Assembly (NCBI GenBank): GCA_016200005.1
Contig: JACQFP010000020.1
Coordinates: forward strand, 62,001 to 126,000
DNA length: 64,000 nt
Origin: Verrucomicrobiota bacterium
GTDB taxonomy: Bacteria; Verrucomicrobiota; Verrucomicrobiia; Limisphaerales; PALSA-1396
Direction of reading: 5' to 3'
Shown here: piece by piece, positions 59,598-64,000 of the stretch
Numbering within the stretch: the stretch's first letter is position 1
Layout of the letters: every line of letters begins with the position of its first letter
Translations under genes and position numbers: made by a program
The notes under the pieces: model-generated
The model's database searches: none
Told to the model about the DNA's origin: nothing
What the model saw: only the letters and a program-made list of their open reading frames with translations

Positions 59598-59804
59598 TTA
59601 CGTTCGAATTGCAACCTGTTGAGGGGACTGCCGGAGCACGGCCTCCGCTTGCAACCAATGCTGGAGCTCGCGGCCCTGGCTGCGTCCTTCCCGTTCCCAG
59701 ATGGAATAGGCGCAGAGGGCGATTTCGTCGCGCGTCGGTTTTCGGCCAGGGCCGTCGGCGATGAGCAACGTGGGCGAGTTCTTCTTCGGTTTCAATTTCT
59801 TCAT
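59598..59804 (-). CDS. DUF2934 protein
   Basis: 68 residues. The core IALCAYSIWEREGRSQGREL followed by QHWLQAEAVL is the DUF2934 pattern (A-Y-x-x-W-E-x-x-G-R-x-x-x-x-x-x-W-L-x-A-E). The N-terminus is Lys-rich. Such proteins are widespread in stress clusters of soil bacteria; role unknown. It stands alone between the paralogue gene and the AraC gene. Confidence 0.8.
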   Translation of the reverse strand: MKKLKPKKNSPTLLIADGPGRKPTRDEIALCAYSIWEREGRSQGRELQHWLQAEAVLRQSPQQVAIRT

Positions 59805-60137
59805 TTTCTTCCCTTTCTTGGTTTATTTGCTTGTGGACAGTGATGCGCAAAACGTCGTCTTGCCGGCAACATGCCGCCCGTAAGCTGGCGGCGAAGTTGT
59901 GCGGCTTGAATCTATTGCATTCATGCAAGCAATGGACACTTTGCATTCTGCAAGACTTGAGAACGGCAAATGCATGTTTGGAGATTGCCCTCCGAATGTA
60001 TCATTTCGACGGTCTGACACAGCGAAGGATGAAAAACGACCGGAATCGATTTCGGTTTCAACGGGCGTCTCCGTAACGATGATTGGTGGTGTCGGGCTCG
60101 CATGGGAGTGTTTGAGGCATTTCTACGAGTGGTTTCT
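59805..60137. other. Intergenic DNA between DUF2934 and AraC genes
   Basis: 333 bp with no recognisable gene. It must contain the DUF2934 promoter. A TTGCAT/ATGCAA-rich stretch (about 59925-59950, ATTGCATTCATGCAAGCAAT) forms a short palindrome that might be a regulator site. Confidence 0.4.
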
Positions 60138-61019
60138 TCAGACCTGGGGTAGTTGCGCACGATATTGTGTCGGCGACTGGCCCACGATTCGCTTGAACAT
60201 GCGGTTGAAATGCGTCAGTGATTGGAAACCGACCTCGTAGGCAATTTCACTGACGCGCAGATTCGGATTGAGCAGCAGATTCTTGGCTTTCTCAGCCCGT
60301 GTCCGGGCGACGTACTGGGTAAAGTTGATCCCCGTCGCCTTCTTGAAGAGTTTGCAGAAGTAGAATGTGCTGGTATGAACGGCCGCCGCGAGCCGATCGA
60401 GGGAGAGTTCTTCGATAAAGTGTTCCTGAATGTATTGCTTTGCCTTGGTGATGACCGGTGGTTCGGCATTGGCCCGCTGCATCACGATCTGGTTGCTTTT
60501 CAGTGCGAGATGTTCGGCGAAGATGGAAAGGAGATGGGTGATCGAATCGAGCTTCTTTTGCGAAACCACCGGCGTTTTCAAGTACGCATCTTTAAGTTTG
60601 TGACCATCCCCGTTGACGCCATTTTGTTTGAGTTGTGCGGCGACGCGTTGGAATTGCGCCGCCGTGGGTTTCTGGCGCAGCACCTGGCCAGTTTGCAGGA
60701 AGCCAATCGTCTTGTCGGCCAGCCGCACCGGTACGGCCGTTTCGCACAAACCGTAGGAACAAGTCAATGTCGCGGGCGACTGCATGGCACTTTGGGCCAG
60801 TCTTTCCTGTGTCTGCATACACGCCCCACAAGTGCGGCTTTTCTCAGCCAGCAGGGCGCAAAAACCGTTCTCTTTGCGTTTGCCGTGCAGCGGCAATTGC
60901 CACGTCTCAACCGATCGGAGAGTGATGGGAAGGCCGGTCGCCTCACTGTAGGCGCGTTCGTAGTCCTGGAATATTTGCGAGTCGGTCAGGGATTCAATCA
61001 GGTTCACGTTTGTATTCAT
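60138..61019 (-). CDS. PocR-domain AraC-family transcription regulator
   Basis: 293 residues from ATG 61019. The N-terminal PocR sensor domain (about 8-175) shows DYERAYSEATGLPITLRSVE, a Cys set (FCALLAEKSRTCGACMQTQE, ATLTCSYGLCETAVPV) that may bind a metal or redox cofactor, and IGFLQTGQVL. A C-terminal AraC HTH pair (about 190-290) follows: LSLDRLAAAVHTSTFYFCKL, GINFTQYVARTRAEKA and RVSEIAYEVGFQSLTHFNRM. The ligand is unknown; PocR domains bind small hydrocarbon-like or diol effectors in some cases. No target is evident in the window. Confidence 0.85.
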   Translation of the reverse strand: MNTNVNLIESLTDSQIFQDYERAYSEATGLPITLRSVETWQLPLHGKRKENGFCALLAEKSRTCGACMQTQERLAQSAMQSPATLTCSYGLCETAVPVRLADKTIGFLQTGQVLRQKPTAAQFQRVAAQLKQNGVNGDGHKLKDAYLKTPVVSQKKLDSITHLLSIFAEHLALKSNQIVMQRANAEPPVITKAKQYIQEHFIEELSLDRLAAAVHTSTFYFCKLFKKATGINFTQYVARTRAEKAKNLLLNPNLRVSEIAYEVGFQSLTHFNRMFKRIVGQSPTQYRAQLPQV

Positions 61020-61350
61020 TGCTTTTACCTTTCCAAATCTGTGCGCACTTGGAGTTGTTATCGGCGGATGCAATATAGGGAGCGGCCTCAGCGACGAAAA
61101 TGGGAGACGCGACTGTTTCTTGATGCGAACGAATCCGGGGGTGGGGTAGGGATATTCCTTAGCGAATATTCCGAAGTCGGACCCTCCCACGGAAACCGGC
61201 AACGCCGTGAAAATCCGAAAGGCTCCCCAATGCCATCTGGCTGAAGGGGCGCAATCCGGGATGGCTCTTAGCACAAGCCTCTACCCGCTACCCCGCTTGC
61301 ACCGGGCCAGAGGTCCCGCCTCTTTGCACCGCCGACTGGCCGCCGCGGCC
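61020..61350. other. Intergenic DNA upstream of the AraC gene
   Basis: 331 bp without a recognisable gene. It carries the AraC gene's upstream region, probably with its promoter, and the end of the convergent-side gene at 61351. Nothing else noted. Confidence 0.4.
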
Positions 61351-61635
61351 TCAGGCGGCAAAGCCAAACCGGTAATGCTCTTCCTCCGATTTGATGCCGA
61401 GTGATGCGCAGATCCGTCGCGAGGCCAGCGCGCCGGCCGCGGTCTTGATCAGCTTGTCGAAGTCATGCTTCGGCAGATCGAGTCCGTCGTGCTTGATGGC
61501 GCAAATGCGAAAGCCGCGTTCCAGCAACTCTTCAAGGAACTCCTCGCACGCCACCGGGTCGTCGCTCGAGTAGTGGTTCGTCTGCGCGTGTTTCTTAAAC
61601 TGGGTCGTGTATTCGATGGTGTATTTGGGCAGCAT
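61351..61635 (-). CDS. Hypothetical protein
   Basis: 94 residues from ATG 61635: LPKYTIEYTTQFKKHAQTNH, then VACEEFLEELLERGFRICAI, KHDGLDLPKHDFDKLIKTAA. I do not recognise the family. It is 13 bp after the paralogue-2 gene on the same strand, so the two are probably co-transcribed from the region with operator H. Confidence 0.55.
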   Translation of the reverse strand: MLPKYTIEYTTQFKKHAQTNHYSSDDPVACEEFLEELLERGFRICAIKHDGLDLPKHDFDKLIKTAAGALASRRICASLGIKSEEEHYRFGFAA

Positions 61636-61648
61636 AGATTTGTCCTGG

Positions 61649-61963
61649 TTAGTTGTTGTGGATCGGTGACGGAACGGATTGGCGCACTTTGCCAACCCAG
61701 CGATGGAAAATTTCCTTGGCGAGTTCGACAGCCTCGGCCTGCGACACTGATTCCTGAAGGCTTTCTTTCTTGGGCAGCCAATCGGCAACCAGATGTTTCT
61801 CTTTTGACCGGATGTCCACCGGGCGGATGAAGCTGTCGAGCTCCAACCGCAGCTGTGACCTGGCCTCGTCGAAGTCGGCTTCGGCGGATGCGCAGACTTC
61901 AAACTCGCGGTCATTGCGTGTGAATGAGCCGATGATTTCGCTGGTGGAGATGATCCGCTTCAT
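61649..61963 (-). CDS. Hypothetical protein, paralogue 2 of a pair
   Basis: 104 residues from ATG 61963: MKRIISTSEIIGSFTRNDRE then FEVCASAEADFDEARSQLRL. The second half aligns with the product of 59114-59434. The frame continues upstream to 62119 but would translate operator H, and the internal ATG gives the match to the paralogue, so the shorter form is chosen. Function unknown. Confidence 0.6.
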   Translation of the reverse strand: MKRIISTSEIIGSFTRNDREFEVCASAEADFDEARSQLRLELDSFIRPVDIRSKEKHLVADWLPKKESLQESVSQAEAVELAKEIFHRWVGKVRQSVPSPIHNN

Positions 61964-62002
61964 TTGTGATGATATCATCGCAGCAGATTGCCCAAGGCAC
62001 TT

Positions 62003-62034
62003 TCCGGGATTTGGCGAAGGTTGGCCTTTTTTTG
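62003..62034 (-). promoter_or_regulatory. Candidate stress-island operator H
   Basis: On the minus strand AAAAAAAGGCCAACCTTCGC is followed by CAAATCCCGGAAAG. Seven A, half-sites GCCAA and GCCAA exactly 10 bp apart, then CCGG. Together with F this is the best form of the element. It points to the gene pair 61963-61351, 47 bp before the ATG. Confidence 0.72.
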
Positions 62035-62133
62035 CCACCGGCTTGCCGGTGGCCTCTTGCTTCATGGAAAAAAAATTGGCTTTTCGTCCCGGATCATGCT
62101 GGGACGAATTCGTGAGCATTCAGCAAATGGCGG

Positions 62134-62168
62134 CAAAAAGAGCCAAGCATTCGCCAAAAACGGTTAAG
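62134..62168 (+). promoter_or_regulatory. Candidate stress-island operator F
   Basis: AAAAAGAGCCAAGCATTCGC is followed by CAAAAACGGTTAAGACG. Half-sites GCCAA and GCCAA are 11 bp apart. It points to the FAD monooxygenase gene, 65 bp before the ATG. Operators H and F stand back to back 100 bp apart, each serving the gene on its own side. Confidence 0.72.
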
Positions 62169-62222
62169 ACGCCCGTGAAGCTCAAGGCCATTTTACTTGA
62201 GGATTTCTTGAGAAAGGCTTTT

Positions 62223-63485
62223 ATGCATCGACGCGAGGATACCGAAGTTCTGGTGGTTGGAGCGGGGCCAGTGGGAATGTTCACCGCGCTCTGGTTGGCC
62301 GAAAGCGGGATTCGAGTCAAGATCATCGACCAGGAATCGCGGACTGCCGCGCACAGCTATGCCTGTGCTCTGCACCCGCGCACACTGGAGCTTCTGGATC
62401 AAGTGGGACTGGCGGAGGAGGTCGAGGAACTCGGCCACCGTATCGACACGATCGCTTTTTATGAAGACCGCGTTCGGCGCGCGGAGTTGAAGCTTGCCGA
62501 ACTTCCCGTCAAGTATCCTTGTGTCGTGGTCTTGCCGCAAAGCGCCCTGGAAAGTCTGCTCGAACAAAGACTCCGGCTGACCAGACGCGTCGAGGTCGAT
62601 TGGAACTGTCGCTTGTCCGGATTGAAAATGAACGGCAATGCCATCGTCGCCACCATCGACAAATTAACCGAAACCGCCACCGGCTACGTCGTGCCGGAAT
62701 GGGCCGGAGTGGTGCAGAAGACCCTGCACACCCGGGCGGACTTCGTCGTGGGGGCGGACGGCCACAACTCCCAGGTCCGGGCCTGTCTGGGCATCGAATA
62801 CGAGCAAGTGGGCAATCCCGAGTTGTTTGTCGTCTATGAATTTGAGTTAGACGGAAAACTCGACCATGAGATGAGCATCGTTCTGGGCGACCACACGACC
62901 AATGTGATGTGGCCGTTTTCGCATCACAAATGCCGGTGGAGCTTTCAAATTTTCCCGGCGGATGCGCCCGGCAATTTTCCTGTCAAGGATCGACGCGCAT
63001 TCAGCATCGGCGAGGCGCCGGGTGAAAATGACAGCCGGCACCACTTGCAACGCTTGTTGCAGCAGCGCGCTCCGTGGTTTGAAGGCAACATCCAGGAAAT
63101 CGACTGGGCCACGGACATCCAGTTCGAGCATCGGCTCGCGAATGAATTCGGCCGGGAACGCTGCTGGCTGGTCGGTGACGCCGCCCATCAAACGGGGCCG
63201 GTCGGGATGCAAAGTGTGAACCTCGGTTTGCGCGAGGGCGCAGACCTGGCCGCGAAAGTGAAGAGGATTCTGCGCGAAAAAGTTTCGCCGGAGTTGTTGC
63301 AGACTTACAACCGCGATCACCGGGCCGATTGGCAGCATCTGCTGGGACTCAAAGGCGCGCCGAAACCGACGATTAAGGCCAGTCCATGGATCAAGGAACA
63401 CGGCGCGACGATTCCCGAATGCCTGCCCGCGTCGGGAGAGGAGCTGACCTCCTTGCTGGGCCAGCTCGGTCTGGAATTCGAATAG
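62223..63485 (+). CDS. FAD-dependent aromatic-ring monooxygenase-like protein
   Basis: 420 residues of the PHBH/UbiH-like group A flavoprotein hydroxylases. EVLVVGAGPVGMFTALWLAE is the GxGxxG FAD motif (about residues 8-27), HTRADFVVGADGHNSQVRAC the DG motif, and RCWLVGDAAHQTGPVGMQSV (GD-x-x-H) the second FAD contact. Substrate unknown; no aromatic-pathway genes are near. ATG 62223 places the FAD motif at the usual distance. It follows operator F and is transcribed divergently from the small hypothetical genes. Confidence 0.85.
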   Translation: MHRREDTEVLVVGAGPVGMFTALWLAESGIRVKIIDQESRTAAHSYACALHPRTLELLDQVGLAEEVEELGHRIDTIAFYEDRVRRAELKLAELPVKYPCVVVLPQSALESLLEQRLRLTRRVEVDWNCRLSGLKMNGNAIVATIDKLTETATGYVVPEWAGVVQKTLHTRADFVVGADGHNSQVRACLGIEYEQVGNPELFVVYEFELDGKLDHEMSIVLGDHTTNVMWPFSHHKCRWSFQIFPADAPGNFPVKDRRAFSIGEAPGENDSRHHLQRLLQQRAPWFEGNIQEIDWATDIQFEHRLANEFGRERCWLVGDAAHQTGPVGMQSVNLGLREGADLAAKVKRILREKVSPELLQTYNRDHRADWQHLLGLKGAPKPTIKASPWIKEHGATIPECLPASGEELTSLLGQLGLEFE

Positions 63486-63583
63486 GCCAAAAGCGAACAC
63501 CTGCCAACGCGAACACGTCGGCGAAGAAGATTTGTCCTTCCTCAGATTCCAGCGCCCGCCACCATGCGGGAAACCTCCCGGTG

Positions 63584-63808
63584 TTATGAGGAGTCCTCGG
63601 TGTTTTTTTTAGTCCCAGGCTTTGAAACCTTCTTCCACGGCAGCCAACCGCGCAACTTTTGCAAAAGCCTTTCGGCCCAGGCGAACTCGGCGGCGAGAAT
63701 GGCGAGACCGATCGGTATGACAAGCACCGCCGGCCCCGGCAGCACCAGCAGCGCAATGCCGATAAGCAGCACGGTGACGCCAATCACAGTTCTGGCCATT
63801 CGTTTCAT
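63584..63808 (-). CDS. PGPGW-family small membrane protein
   Basis: About 74 residues from ATG 63808 (ATG 63799 is also possible): a hydrophobic hairpin VIGVTVLLIGIALLVLPGPA and VLVIPIGLAILAAEFAWAER with the typical PGPA.. turn and A-EF-WA motif, then a basic tail (RLLQKLRGWLPWKKVSKPGT). The frame is open to 63967, but upstream residues look unconserved. Function unknown; about two membrane helices. Confidence 0.75.
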   Translation of the reverse strand: MKRMARTVIGVTVLLIGIALLVLPGPAVLVIPIGLAILAAEFAWAERLLQKLRGWLPWKKVSKPGTKKNTEDSS

Positions 63809-64000
63809 CCGCCAGGGCTTTGCTCTCGCGGCGCCGGTTGCGTCCACGATTTTCCGATCCGCATCGCGGACGACGCTGCGGGTGGGTTGTTCGTGGCGGG
63901 GGCCATTGTTTTCACAGTCGTCACGACTTGTTCTTACTTTGGATTTGATGGAATGGAAATAAAACACTGATTGATTCCCAGCCGCCTCAAGCTGCGGCAG

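Noticed and set aside
1-64000. CRISPR array, tRNA, rRNA or phage integration site
   Set aside because: Looked for regular spaced repeats, CCA-ending cloverleaf-like segments and integrase genes; none was seen.

Overview
The window looks like part of a high-GC chromosome from the PVC group, most likely Verrucomicrobiota of the Pedosphaera/Limisphaerales type. This is inferred from a Tat-exported Gfo/Idh/MocA oxidoreductase, an iol cluster, and GC-rich paired-hairpin repeats that read through as 'ALTPALSP' peptides. No marker gene fixes the taxonomy. I saw no rRNA, tRNA, CRISPR array or intact insertion sequence.

Layout. (1) 1-2.7 kb: a graveyard of defence-gene fragments (PLD-helicase N-terminus, adenine methyltransferase, UvrD tail, DprA-like N-terminus) between two copies of a non-coding repeat. 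(2) 2.7-9.1 kb, minus strand: a myo-inositol catabolic cluster (IolJ-like aldolase, iolB, iolC, iolD) plus a secreted oxidoreductase. (3) 9.3-35 kb: a stress/energy island. Plus strand: DLH hydrolase, phosphoribosyltransferase, erythromycin-esterase-like protein, site-2 protease with CBS domains, HhH protein, FmdB, DksA-like protein and class I aldolase (frameshifted near its C-terminus). Minus strand: glycogen-binding protein, two USPs and a cNMP protein, then PEP synthase, two small envelope proteins, a three-domain USP, a P-type ATPase, ADP-forming acyl-CoA synthetase/GNAT, pyruvate:ferredoxin oxidoreductase and a DHOD-like protein. (4) 35.4-41.7 kb, minus strand: a defence islet with a truncated methyltransferase, NotI-like nuclease, D12 methylase, an HsdS tail, a complete Thoeris pair (thsA SIR2-SLOG, thsB TIR) and HsdM/DUF3800 scraps. 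(5) 41.9-44.4 kb: an ABC exporter pair bracketed by direct repeats. (6) 44.7-64 kb: the stress island resumes with a second P-type ATPase, Acg-like nitroreductase, a primase-like protein, a TIM-barrel isomerase, Hsp20, small membrane proteins, response regulators, a 1086-residue PAS/GAF NarL-type kinase with its LuxR-type regulator, PocR-AraC, paralogous small proteins and an FAD monooxygenase.

How it fits together. Regions 3 and 6 reproduce much of the gene content of the mycobacterial DosR dormancy regulon: USPs, CtpF-like ATPase, Acg-like nitroreductase, HspX-like Hsp20, Rip3-like protease/CBS, phosphoribosyltransferase, DLH and erythromycin-esterase domains, and a NarL-type kinase/regulator pair. 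They add anaerobic energy enzymes (PFOR, ADP-forming acetyl-CoA synthetase, PEP synthase, aldolase). Reading the intergenic DNA, I found a recurring element of about 33 bp: an A-tract, then two GCCAA-like half-sites 10-11 bp apart, then usually CGG. It lies in sense orientation upstream of at least eight, probably ten, of these genes or operons. I saw no copy upstream of the iol, restriction or Thoeris genes. I infer a dispersed stress/dormancy regulon with its own operator; the regulator that binds it is unknown, and the LuxR-type protein at 55045-55803 is the first candidate.
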